Positions 9,219 through 16,869 of a stretch of 64,000 bases of DNA are shown here, in pieces (position 1 is the first letter of the stretch; every line of letters starts with the position of its first letter). The notes beneath the pieces were generated by a model that was given only the letters and a program-made list of their open reading frames with translations, was not told where the DNA came from and made no database searches. The position numbers and the translations under genes are program-made. Source of the DNA: JAYSYM01 sp964543475 (GTDB lineage: Bacteria > Bdellovibrionota > Bdellovibrionia > Bdellovibrionales > JAMPXM01). The DNA lies in the NCBI GenBank assembly GCA_964543475.1, contig CAZIYJ010000003.1, positions 1 through 64,000 of the forward strand, read 5' to 3'.

Positions 9219-9725
9219 GTGATCACACGTGCATTTTTAATTTCAATTTCGATCTTTTTCTCGCTGCAGGCGATGGCAGGTCGTATGGAATTGGTTCCTA
9301 AACTTTCTATTGAGCTAAATCAAATTCTGAAGGCTTCTGAAACACTTCAGAACTCGATGATTAAAAACAGCGAAGACCAACTTGATGTTTCTGTCCGAGA
9401 AATTGTTACTCAGATCCAGCGAACAGTAGCACTGAGCGGTTTAGCAAAGCCTCACGAGCGTAGTCATTTACTTAAAATATTGCGAGCTGCACGAGAAAAT
9501 TTTGAAATGGCACAAGGCTCTTACGGCAAAGAACGAGATATGCACTTAAATGATGGTCTTCGTCAGCTCGTGAATATCGTGCGAATTTATAAGGTTGATA
9601 GATCATACGGAATTTTCTTCTGCCCTCGCGATAAGAATTCATGGGTACAGCGAGGAAAGAAGGCTCAGAATCCTTATCGAAGTCCGGCGTCGACCGAAAG
9701 TTGCGGGATGCGAGTCGCTGACTAG
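9219..9725 (+). CDS. Exported helical protein of unknown function
   Basis: A 168-residue protein with a GTG start and a signal peptide (ITRAFLISISIFFSLQAMA). The mature part is mostly helical, then a short C-terminal region with two cysteines (FFCPRDKNSW and TESCGMRV) that may form a disulfide. No family is recognised. Its stop lies 3 bases before the next start, so the two genes are probably translated together and may work together at the envelope. Confidence 0.65.
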   Translation: MITRAFLISISIFFSLQAMAGRMELVPKLSIELNQILKASETLQNSMIKNSEDQLDVSVREIVTQIQRTVALSGLAKPHERSHLLKILRAARENFEMAQGSYGKERDMHLNDGLRQLVNIVRIYKVDRSYGIFFCPRDKNSWVQRGKKAQNPYRSPASTESCGMRVAD

Positions 9726-9728
9726 CTT

Positions 9729-10337
9729 ATGGGAAATTTTTTCGGCTCTCTTCCTAAAACCATACTGGCCATTCTTGCACTCTTGGTGGGATTTGCTTTC
9801 ATAGTTCTCAATGATCCTCCCAAAGGTGTCTGCACAGTTCAGCTTGAGATCTTTAGAGAAGCTCAAAAGCGATTTCTTTACAAAGATACGATCAATAACG
9901 TCAATCGTCCGGCGCAAATTGATGAGCAGCTGCGAATCTGCAGAGCTGCAAACGGCCCCGGTGGCTGTAACGAGCTGTTCTTTAAACTCAAAACACTCAA
10001 CAAAGATCTTAGCAGTGTCCCGAGCCAATGCGCATCCACGGTGGGCGGCGAGAGCGAAGTGAATGACTATCTCTGGAAGAGCTATCGATTGATTGTCGAA
10101 CTTGCCTGGGGTCCAACACCGCCATCTGGATATGAGCGTAGGTTTGCTTGGCTCGATAGTGCAGACTTAGCTTTGTTCTGTGATTTAAAAGAAAATTTGA
10201 TTCGCTTGTACGGAGAAGATCGTCACAAAAAATTTCAGGAAGAGATATTCGCAACACTTCCGCAAGCGTCCATGCTCACGCGTGATCAGATTTGGCAGCG
10301 AACGATTCTTTCGACTCGCTGTGAATCAGTAAAGTAA
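9729..10337 (+). CDS. Membrane-anchored protein of unknown function
   Basis: A 202-residue protein. One N-terminal transmembrane helix (TILAILALLVGFAFIVL) precedes a soluble domain with six cysteines (GVC, RIC, GGC, SQC, LFC, TRC), suggesting a disulfide-bonded periplasmic fold. No family is recognised. No ribosome site is visible, which fits translational coupling to the secreted-protein gene ending 3 bases upstream. Confidence 0.65.
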   Translation: MGNFFGSLPKTILAILALLVGFAFIVLNDPPKGVCTVQLEIFREAQKRFLYKDTINNVNRPAQIDEQLRICRAANGPGGCNELFFKLKTLNKDLSSVPSQCASTVGGESEVNDYLWKSYRLIVELAWGPTPPSGYERRFAWLDSADLALFCDLKENLIRLYGEDRHKKFQEEIFATLPQASMLTRDQIWQRTILSTRCESVK

Positions 10338-10565
10338 CTAGAGCGATAACAAAGTCAGGTTTTGCCAGGCGAGAATTCCGTTTTTTAATCCCAAATTCCC
10401 CACAAACTTAAATTGCTGATCGTCTTTATGGACGAGGTAGAATTCATTGCGACCGATTTGCGATGTGCGGTCGATCTTCCACTCTGTTGGGTTAAGGCCA
10501 TAATTCTTTAGCTGAATAAGTAAAAACTTAAGTAGCCGAAAGTGAACTAATTGTTGTTGCGACAT
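10338..10565 (-). CDS. Small protein of unknown function
   Basis: About 75 residues. AGGGGGA lies just before the ATG at 10565, which decides the start; the reading frame continues to 10619 without a ribosome site. The sequence has a helical first half (LVHFRLLKFLLIQLKNYGL) and a strand-rich second half (NEFYLVHKDDQQFKFVGNLG). No signal peptide is evident and I recognise no family. Its stop lies immediately next to that of the convergent gene ending at 10337. Confidence 0.5.
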   Translation of the reverse strand: MSQQQLVHFRLLKFLLIQLKNYGLNPTEWKIDRTSQIGRNEFYLVHKDDQQFKFVGNLGLKNGILAWQNLTLLSL

Positions 10566-10745
10566 AACTATCCCCCTATTTTTAATTTTCGATAGAGGTA
10601 CGAGCAAAGTGGAGGCCACGGAGAGCTTCTTTGGAGCAACGAAGTTTCAGGTAGTTAGGGTTGTTTTAGTGTCCGAAAAAATCCTTCGTCCGAAATTACG
10701 GACTTAAGGTCTTGATTTAGAAGAGAGTGGAGTTAGGATTATCTT

Positions 10746-11153
10746 ATGGGAAAAATACTCAGCTTTGTTTTTGGCTTCGAGATTGCGGCAATGATCGTTG
10801 CTTACCTTAGTTTCCAGATGATACCGGATCGCGGCTTGGCCTCGATAGTAGCGGGCTCGATGTTCGTTGCTCTGGGGGTAACCATCGTGACACTGGGAAT
10901 GCGCGATCGTGCCTTTCGAAAAACATTCACTTTTTGGCTAGGGCTAATTCATCTGTTTGTTATTTCGCTTCCGATGATGGGAACGCGGATTGCGACTTTT
11001 GGCGCAGACTTTCATTCGATTTTAATCTTAGGAATAATTCCAGGACCAACCTTCCACCGAATGTCTGAAATGTTTTACATTGTTTTGGTGATTGGAACTG
11101 TGATTGATCGAGTCATGTTTCGCGCTGAGCAGCGTCGCCTTGGGATCAAGTAG
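10746..11153 (+). CDS. Four-helix inner-membrane protein of unknown function
   Basis: A 135-residue, strongly hydrophobic protein with about four transmembrane helices (FVFGFEIAAMIVAYLSF, ASIVAGSMFVALGVTIVTLG, WLGLIHLFVISLPMMG, MFYIVLVIGTVIDRVMF) and a basic C terminus. No family is recognised. A hairpin terminator follows and is shared with the convergent rpsR gene. Confidence 0.6.
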   Translation: MGKILSFVFGFEIAAMIVAYLSFQMIPDRGLASIVAGSMFVALGVTIVTLGMRDRAFRKTFTFWLGLIHLFVISLPMMGTRIATFGADFHSILILGIIPGPTFHRMSEMFYIVLVIGTVIDRVMFRAEQRRLGIK

Positions 11154-11168
11154 CTGAAAGACAAAAAC

Positions 11169-11192
11169 AAATGGCGGTTTTCACCGCCATTT
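11169..11192. terminator. Bidirectional Rho-independent terminator
   Basis: AAATGGCGGT and ACCGCCATTT pair perfectly around a TTTC loop, with flanking A- and T-rich ends, so it can stop transcription from both sides. It sits between the membrane-protein gene and the end of rpsR. Confidence 0.8.
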
Positions 11193-11217
11193 CAATACTC
11201 AAAATTTGGTTTAAGGC

Positions 11218-11490
11218 CTATTCGAAAGAGAACGGCTTAGGGGAAACGCTCTCTGAGCGATCGAAAGAATCGTAAGCTTCTGAGCCGGAAGGCAATAAAG
11301 CTAGGTTACGAGCCTTTTTAACAGCTGCAGCAACTTGCTTCTGCTGGTTGAGGCTTAGCTTGCTAATGCGAGCTGGAGTAATTTTTCCACCTTCAGAAAT
11401 GAAGCGGCCAAGAGTCTGCGCGTCTTTATAATCGAAGTGTTGGTCGCCTGAGAACTCTGGGCGGTATTTAGAGCGCGATTGTTTCTTCAT
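11218..11490 (-). CDS. rpsR: 30S ribosomal protein S18
   Basis: A 90-residue protein with the S18 core FDYKDAQTLGRFISEGGKI, followed by TPARISKLSLNQQKQVAAAVKKARNLALLP. S18 binds the platform of the small ribosomal subunit next to S6. A C-terminal extension of ~20 residues (SGSEAYDSFDRSESVSPKP) goes beyond the E. coli protein. There is no cysteine metal site. It is not flanked by rpsF or rplI, its usual neighbours, and it faces away from rpmB. Confidence 0.93.
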   Translation of the reverse strand: MKKQSRSKYRPEFSGDQHFDYKDAQTLGRFISEGGKITPARISKLSLNQQKQVAAAVKKARNLALLPSGSEAYDSFDRSESVSPKPFSFE

Positions 11491-11646
11491 ACTAATCCTT
11501 TATCTATGGTCTTCGCAGCCATCAGTTAGGCCGAGATTAAAGCTTTTAGAGCTGGTACAGAGGGGAAAGTTATATTCGAAATTTAGGTTGCCATCAAGCG
11601 TCTTTTTCCTTATACCTTGTCGTTCAGCACATTTACGGAGGTCCTC

Positions 11647-11940
11647 GTGGGACGCTGCGAACTTACAGGAAAAGGTCCATCAGTTAAGAACTTGGTGAGC
11701 CATTCCAACATTAAAACGAAAACTGTTGTTCAGCCGAATATTCAGAAAAAACGGCTATTTAGCAGAATCTTGAACGAGCTTGTTGTACTTCGAGTTGCAA
11801 CTAGCACTATCCGCGACATGGAACACATGGGCGGTTTAGATAAGTTCATTCTCAACCAAAACGAAGGCGGCCTATCTAAGCGTGCTACTGCGGTTCGCAA
11901 GCGAATCCGCACTAAAATGCAAACTAAGGCGCAGGCTTAA
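11647..11940 (+). CDS. rpmB: 50S ribosomal protein L28
   Basis: About 97 residues with the L28 pattern RCELTGKGPSVKNLVSHSNIK and PNIQKKRLFS, then LNELVVLRVATSTIRDMEHMGGLDKFI. Only one of the metal-binding cysteines remains, so it is the zinc-free form. The start is the GTG at 11647, with GGAGG five bases upstream; the longer in-frame start at 11617 has no ribosome site. The usual rpmG partner is absent; a gene for L24 follows after 11 bases. Confidence 0.92.
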   Translation: MGRCELTGKGPSVKNLVSHSNIKTKTVVQPNIQKKRLFSRILNELVVLRVATSTIRDMEHMGGLDKFILNQNEGGLSKRATAVRKRIRTKMQTKAQA

Positions 11941-11951
11941 GGAGAATGGCT

Positions 11952-12212
11952 ATGAAATTGAAAATCCGAAAAGGCGCTACAGTTGAAGTTATTAGCGGTT
12001 CTGAAAAAGGTCAGAAGGGCGTTGTTCTCGAAGTAAATACTTCGAAAATGCGTGTTCGCGTTCAGGGCGTAAAGATGATGACTAAGGCTACTAAAGAAGA
12101 CGGCCTTCAGAAAAAAGAAGCTTCGATTCACTACTCAAACGTACGTTTGGTAGAAGCTGCTGCTCCAAAAAAGAAGACAGCGAAAAAATCAGCAAAAGAA
12201 AAGTCAGCTTAG
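11952..12212 (+). CDS. rplX: 50S ribosomal protein L24
   Basis: About 86 residues with the KOW motif near the N terminus (KGATVEVISGSEKGQKGVVLEV), then MRVRVQGVKMMTK and the conserved EASIHYSNVRL. L24 starts assembly of the large subunit. The ATG at 11952 is 8 bases from GGAG, better than the ATG at 11946 (1 base from GGAG). The last ~18 residues form a Lys/Ala tail (PKKKTAKKSAKEKSA). rplX is normally between rplN and rplE; here it forms a pair with rpmB. Confidence 0.92.
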   Translation: MKLKIRKGATVEVISGSEKGQKGVVLEVNTSKMRVRVQGVKMMTKATKEDGLQKKEASIHYSNVRLVEAAAPKKKTAKKSAKEKSA

Positions 12213-12241
12213 TTATCGTTACGATAATGAAGCGAGATGAG

Positions 12242-12267
12242 AAAAGCCGGGGAAACCTGGCTTTTTT
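12242..12267 (+). terminator. Rho-independent terminator after rplX
   Basis: AAAAGCCGGG and CCTGGCTTTT pair (one G-T) around GAAA, followed by T residues, 29 bases after the rplX stop. Confidence 0.85.
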
Positions 12268-12464
12268 ATTTTCGGAATCAGCTAGTCAGCCTTCAGCAAC
12301 GGCGTCTGAATCCGCATCTGCCATCGAACCATCCGCCATCCTATAGATGTAAAAGTAACAACCACTGGAGTGTGGTGATGTCTGGATCAAATTCCCTGTG
12401 AAAAATAGAGATTGGAGGGCGGCGTCAGAGTTCGCTATAGTCTAACTACAAGTGAGGTTTAACC

Positions 12465-12791
12465 ATGCGCGCTATCTTTCTCTTCTTAGCTTTTGTTGGA
12501 TGTTCATTCGTAGTTGATGCTTCGGTTCAACAAAAACCATCTCAGTTTGTCATGTGCAAAAACCAAAGAGCTGTTCGTACGATCCGCATCACTCCAGACG
12601 AGAGCGGTTGCAAAACTACTTACTCAAAAGGCGGAGTCGACGAGGTCGTCGAGAACAATAGCCAAATCGCTAAATGCAGAGATCGTTTGAAATCACTTCA
12701 AGCGAACCTTCAGGCCTCTAATTGGACATGCAGACAGCAAAAAGCAGAAGTCACTTTCTCTCGTGAAGCTGCTGGTTCATTAGTTCAGTAA
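12465..12791 (+). CDS. Small exported protein of unknown function
   Basis: A 108-residue protein with an N-terminal signal sequence (RAIFLFLAFVGCSFVVDAS). FVGC could serve as a lipobox, so it may be a lipoprotein. The mature part has four cysteines (VMC, GCK, AKC, WTC) in a pattern suited to two disulfides. No family is recognised. GTGAGG is the ribosome site. Its stop codon overlaps the start of the amidase gene by one base, indicating coupled translation. Confidence 0.65.
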   Translation: MRAIFLFLAFVGCSFVVDASVQQKPSQFVMCKNQRAVRTIRITPDESGCKTTYSKGGVDEVVENNSQIAKCRDRLKSLQANLQASNWTCRQQKAEVTFSREAAGSLVQ

Positions 12792-13642
12792 TGGGCTCAG
12801 AGTTAAAGATCGCAGTTTGCGAAATGACGTCGGTCAACGACGTCGATCAAAACTTTTTTCAAATTCTAAATTTACTTAAAGAAGTTGAGCGCACGTCATC
12901 TGGCGAGGGCGCAGTTGATCTTGTCTGCTTTCCTGAGAATGCAATTTTCTTAAAGCTCGGTGATCAAAAGATACCTGCTATTCCTCTCGATCATCCGCAC
13001 ATCAAGGCGATTGCTGAGTGGGCGAAGATAAATAATGCGCATGTGCACTTGGGATCGATTCCTCTCGAGAGTGATGGGCATGTCTATAACGCTTCAGTTT
13101 TGATTGAGCCTAGCGGCAAGGCCTCTTCTCCTTATAAAAAAATTCACCTGTTTGATGTCGATGTGGTGGGTGCACCTTCGGTGCGAGAGTCAGATAATTT
13201 TAAACATGGTAGTGAAACATCGATTTTTGAAATCAATGGTTGGAAAATTGGTTCAAGCATTTGCTATGACCTCAGATTCTCTGAGCTCTTTAGCCAGTAC
13301 GCAAAAGCAGGCGTTGATCTAATATTGATCCCTTCAGCATTTATTGTTCCAACGGGCAGAGCGCACTGGGAAATATTGTTGAGAGCGCGGGCGATCGAAT
13401 CGCAGTGTTATGTAGCTGCTGCTGCACAGGGCGGCAAACATGTGAGTGTTACTGGTGAAACGCGTGAGACGTGGGGGCATTCGATGATTGTGTCTCCGTG
13501 GGGCGAGATCGAGGCGGTTTGCCTAGGAGGCGACCCTGCAGATACTTCGGTTTCAAAGCGAGTTTTGCGGGCAACACTAAGCCGAGAGCGAATCGCCGCT
13601 GTTCGTCGCCAAATTCCTATGGCTTCACACCGCAGACTCTAA
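12791..13642 (+). CDS. Carbon-nitrogen hydrolase, Nit1/deaminated-glutathione-amidase type
   Basis: A 283-residue cytoplasmic nitrilase-superfamily enzyme with the full Glu-Lys-Cys triad: Glu49 in CFPENA, Lys117 in PYKKIHLFD and Cys158 in SSICYDLRF. The CYDLRF-S-EL segment is the signature of the Nit branch that hydrolyses deaminated glutathione, a metabolite-repair reaction; that assignment is inferred. It overlaps the preceding exported-protein gene by one base, and a small exported protein gene follows. Confidence 0.88.
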   Translation: MGSELKIAVCEMTSVNDVDQNFFQILNLLKEVERTSSGEGAVDLVCFPENAIFLKLGDQKIPAIPLDHPHIKAIAEWAKINNAHVHLGSIPLESDGHVYNASVLIEPSGKASSPYKKIHLFDVDVVGAPSVRESDNFKHGSETSIFEINGWKIGSSICYDLRFSELFSQYAKAGVDLILIPSAFIVPTGRAHWEILLRARAIESQCYVAAAAQGGKHVSVTGETRETWGHSMIVSPWGEIEAVCLGGDPADTSVSKRVLRATLSRERIAAVRRQIPMASHRRL

Positions 13643-13654
13643 TACGATTTCTTC

Positions 13655-13903
13655 ATGAAACGACTCAAACTGCTATTTACAGTTATCGTGCTTTTCGTTC
13701 CCGCTTTATCTTGGTCCTATGATTGGGAAGAAGAAGAGGGTCGAGTTGAACGAGAGATTCAAGTCACTCGTAATCGAAACTATCCCGGTGGAGCAGACGA
13801 ACAAGATTTAAAAGTTCAAAAGTATCTCACGCAAGCGACGAGATCACCTGAAGCAGCAGCCGAACTTGTAAAGCGCGATGACGCCGAGCCAGACGAGGAT
13901 TAA
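13655..13903 (+). CDS. Small exported acidic protein of unknown function
   Basis: An 82-residue protein with a signal peptide (KRLKLLFTVIVLFVPALSWS), then a charged, Glu/Asp/Arg-rich mature part of ~60 residues without cysteines. No family is recognised and no clear ribosome site precedes the ATG. It lies 12 bases after the amidase gene and 2 bases before the ETF-QO gene, so it appears to be inside an operon. Confidence 0.55.
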   Translation: MKRLKLLFTVIVLFVPALSWSYDWEEEEGRVEREIQVTRNRNYPGGADEQDLKVQKYLTQATRSPEAAAELVKRDDAEPDED

Positions 13904-13905
13904 TC

Positions 13906-15603
13906 ATGAGCGAAACAATGGAAGTAGATGTTCTGATCGTTGGTGGAGGAGTAGCTGGGTTAGCAGCGGCTTATCACCTCGCAACTTCAATTGAAAAACA
14001 TAATGCGGCTATCGCTAGCGGCGAGAAGCAAGGTGCTGCGATTCCGGAGCAGATGATTGTTGTTTTGGATAAAGCTCCCGAAGTAGGAGCTCATTCACTA
14101 TCGGGCGCCGTCATGAATCCGATCGCGTTGCGAGAGTTGATGCCGGATTATCGTGAGCTAGGAGCTCCGATCGAAGCAGCAGTTCATGAAGACGCTGTTT
14201 ATTATCTAACTAAGACGACAGCTTTAAAAGCGCCGATCACACCTCCACCATTTAATAATCATGGCAATGAGTTGATCACGATTGCGAAATTCAATCGTTG
14301 GATGGCTCAGCAGTGTGAAGCAAAAGGTATCAATATTTTTCCGGGCTTTGCGGCAGTTGAATGTTTGTATGATGGTGATCGCGTAATTGGTGTTCGCACG
14401 GGCGACAAAGGTCGCGATAAAGACGGAAATCCCAAGGCAAATTATGAAGCTGGGATGGTTTTAAATGCGAAAGTTACAATTTTCGCAGAGGGAACTCGTG
14501 GGTCTTTATTTGCGCGAGTGGCAGCTCGATTAAATTTATTTTCTGGTAAAAATCCTGACACTTACGAAGAGGGTGTGAAAGAGATTATTCAGATGCCTCC
14601 TGGCACGGTTAAGCCTGGCACTGTGATTCACACGATGGGTTTTCCTCTGTCGAAAACGGTTGGCGGAACATTCATTTACACATACCCGAACGATCAAATT
14701 TGTATTGGGTTAGTTGGTTATCTTGATACGCACGATCCGATGTTTGATCCGCATCGTGAGCTTCAGCGGTTGAAGACTCATCCGTTCATCTACAACATGA
14801 TCAAGGGCGGTCGAGTGATCGCTTACGGCGGAAAGACTCTTCCTGCTGGTGGTTGGTTCTCAATGCCGAAGCTTTATCATGACGGAATGATGGTGGTTGG
14901 TGATTCGGCGATGATGGTCGATGTGAAACGCCTAAAGGGTATTCATTTAGGAATGAAGTCTGGAATGTTGGCGGCAGAAACGGCGCTTGATGCGATTATT
15001 GCCGGAGATTTCTCAGCGAAGACTTTGGCTGGATACGATGAGCGCGTTAATAATTCTTATATTAAAAAACAGCTCTGGGAGACTCGAAACTTCCATCAGA
15101 CTTTAAGTAAGGGAATTTTGCGCTCGATGCCATTAATTGCCTTGCAAGAAATCACTGGTGGTCGTGGGTTAACTGACAACATGAAGGCTGAGAAGGACTA
15201 TCTAACGACAGATAGTATCCTTGAAACTTGGGGTCCGAATCCTTCAGAAGTTGAAGATTTGCAACTTCCGAAGCCTGATGGAGTGCTGTTCTTTGATAAA
15301 TTGAGTTCGGTTTACTTAACCGGAACGATGCACGATGAGCACTCGCCGAACCATTTAAAAGTGGAAAACACCGATATTTGCCGTGAGGTCTGCCACCCGA
15401 AGTACAATTCTCCGTGTAATCACTTCTGCCCGGCTGCCGTGTACGAGATGGTGCCCGATGCGAAGGATGCGGGTAAGAAGAATTTGCAGGTTAACTTTAC
15501 TAACTGTATTCACTGCAAGACTTGCGATATTAAGTGTCCATTCGACAATATTGATTGGACGGCGCCCGAAGGTGGCGGTGGTCCACAGTATAAGGAAGTC
15601 TAA
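13906..15603 (+). CDS. Electron transfer flavoprotein-ubiquinone oxidoreductase
   Basis: A 565-residue protein, the usual full length. It has an N-terminal FAD fold (DVLIVGGGVAGLAAAYHLA), the HSLSGAVMNP segment typical of ETF-QO, the membrane-facing ubiquinone region (GFPLSKTVGGTFIYTY), and a C-terminal ferredoxin-type 4Fe-4S domain (NCIHCKTCDIKCP). It moves electrons from reduced ETF, loaded by acyl-CoA dehydrogenases, to the quinone pool. No ETF genes are in the window. GAGGA precedes the start. The stop codon lies inside the loop of a 9-bp hairpin. Confidence 0.95.
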   Translation: MSETMEVDVLIVGGGVAGLAAAYHLATSIEKHNAAIASGEKQGAAIPEQMIVVLDKAPEVGAHSLSGAVMNPIALRELMPDYRELGAPIEAAVHEDAVYYLTKTTALKAPITPPPFNNHGNELITIAKFNRWMAQQCEAKGINIFPGFAAVECLYDGDRVIGVRTGDKGRDKDGNPKANYEAGMVLNAKVTIFAEGTRGSLFARVAARLNLFSGKNPDTYEEGVKEIIQMPPGTVKPGTVIHTMGFPLSKTVGGTFIYTYPNDQICIGLVGYLDTHDPMFDPHRELQRLKTHPFIYNMIKGGRVIAYGGKTLPAGGWFSMPKLYHDGMMVVGDSAMMVDVKRLKGIHLGMKSGMLAAETALDAIIAGDFSAKTLAGYDERVNNSYIKKQLWETRNFHQTLSKGILRSMPLIALQEITGGRGLTDNMKAEKDYLTTDSILETWGPNPSEVEDLQLPKPDGVLFFDKLSSVYLTGTMHDEHSPNHLKVENTDICREVCHPKYNSPCNHFCPAAVYEMVPDAKDAGKKNLQVNFTNCIHCKTCDIKCPFDNIDWTAPEGGGGPQYKEV

Positions 15604-15612
15604 GACTTCCTT
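15592..15612 (+). other. Hairpin enclosing the ETF-QO stop codon
   Basis: AAGGAAGTC and GACTTCCTT pair perfectly with the stop codon TAA as the loop. It is the first of three consecutive hairpins before the methyltransferase gene. No T-run follows, so it is not a standard terminator. Confidence 0.7.
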
Positions 15613-15615
15613 AAT

Positions 15616-15641
15616 TCGGATATCGGATTTCAGATATCCGA
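15616..15641 (+). other. Second hairpin in the ETF-QO/methyltransferase gap
   Basis: TCGGATATC and GATATCCGA pair perfectly across an 8-base loop. It lies 3 bases after the first hairpin. Confidence 0.7.
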
Positions 15642-15656
15642 TAACAGACATCAGAG

Positions 15657-15681
15657 CGTGATCGGCGAAGAACCGATCACG
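15657..15681 (+). other. Third hairpin before the methyltransferase gene
   Basis: CGTGATCGG and CCGATCACG pair perfectly around CGAAGAA, 18 bases before the methyltransferase start codon. Confidence 0.7.
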
Positions 15682-15699
15682 AGAAAAGGGTAAAAGGGT

Positions 15700-16827
15700 A
15701 TGCCAAAGTTTTTCGCTATGACCTCACGGGGTCTTCAAGACGTTCTCGAGCAAGAGCTCAAAGATTTAGGATTCTCAAAAGTTTTAAAAGGCCAAGGTGG
15801 TGTTCACTTCGACACTAACTGGGCAGGCTGTTATCGTGCGAACTTGCGATTGCGAACAGCGACGCGTGTGATTCTTCCGATACTTGATTTCCCTGCTTAC
15901 AATCCAGAAGAACTTTATAACAACATCAAGAAACATGATTTCACGAAATATATCGAGCAGTCGGGAACCGTTGCAGTTGAAAGTGCGGTTCGTGATTCAG
16001 AGATTTTTAGAGATTCGCGATTTGTGTCGCTGAAGATTAAAGATGCGGTTGTGGATCAGTTCCGTGAAAAATATGGAGAGCGACCGAATGTTGATTCGAA
16101 GCAACCTGATCTCCCGCTTCTCGTTCGTTCAATTAAAAATCAGTTCTCTGTCAGTTTAGATACTTCAGGCGGGTCACTCTTTAAACGTGGTTACCGAGTA
16201 GCGATGGTCGATGCTCCGATCAAGGAGCATGTTGCTGCGGGCCTGTTGAAAATGACTGAGTGGAAAATGGATAAACCGATTCTTGATCCGATGTGTGGAT
16301 CGGGAACTTTTTTAATTGAAGCTGCGTTGATGGCATTAAAGATTTCGCCGGGAACCTTACGTAAGCACTTTGCTTTTAAAAAGTGGAAGGGTTTTCAGGT
16401 CGAAGAGTTTGATAAAGAAGTAGATGAAGCCATTGACGAAGAAATTACGGAACTTCCGTTTAAGTTTTATGGCTTCGATGTTTCTCACGATGCGATCAAA
16501 GCTGCTCGGCAAAACGTTGAAGCTGCAGGCCTCGAAGACTACATTGAAATTTCTCGAAGCCCGATTGAAACTCTGAATCCTCCGGTCACTGAAGGGATAA
16601 TGATCACGAACCCACCTTATGGTGAGCGTTTGCTTGAGAAAAACGAAGCGATTGAAGTTTATAAGAACTTAGCGTTCTTGCTTAAGAGTAAATTCAAAGG
16701 ATGGGATGCTTACGTTCTTTCGGGCGATCCGGAGTTGTCGGCTGCGATGCGATTAAAAGCAGAGCGAAGATTCCCTGTGTACAACGGACCGATCGAGTGC
16801 CGATTGTTGAAATACAATGTTTTCTAA
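15700..16827 (+). CDS. THUMP-domain class I RNA methyltransferase (RlmL/YpsC-like)
   Basis: A 375-residue protein. The N-terminal ~155 residues are a ferredoxin-like plus THUMP RNA-binding region (FFAMTSRGLQDVLEQELKDLG is the classic start). The C-terminal methyltransferase shows the SAM-binding DPMCGSGTFLIEAALMA and the catalytic NPPYGERL, which marks N2-guanine/N6-adenine methylation. By family it probably makes m2G in 23S rRNA. It lacks the second methyltransferase half of E. coli RlmKL. AAAAGGG is the ribosome site. It lies ~97 bases after the ETF-QO gene. Confidence 0.9.
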   Translation: MPKFFAMTSRGLQDVLEQELKDLGFSKVLKGQGGVHFDTNWAGCYRANLRLRTATRVILPILDFPAYNPEELYNNIKKHDFTKYIEQSGTVAVESAVRDSEIFRDSRFVSLKIKDAVVDQFREKYGERPNVDSKQPDLPLLVRSIKNQFSVSLDTSGGSLFKRGYRVAMVDAPIKEHVAAGLLKMTEWKMDKPILDPMCGSGTFLIEAALMALKISPGTLRKHFAFKKWKGFQVEEFDKEVDEAIDEEITELPFKFYGFDVSHDAIKAARQNVEAAGLEDYIEISRSPIETLNPPVTEGIMITNPPYGERLLEKNEAIEVYKNLAFLLKSKFKGWDAYVLSGDPELSAAMRLKAERRFPVYNGPIECRLLKYNVF

Positions 16828-16869
16828 GAGCTAAATGACGCGCCTCGGGCCAAAAAGGAAGATGGCACC

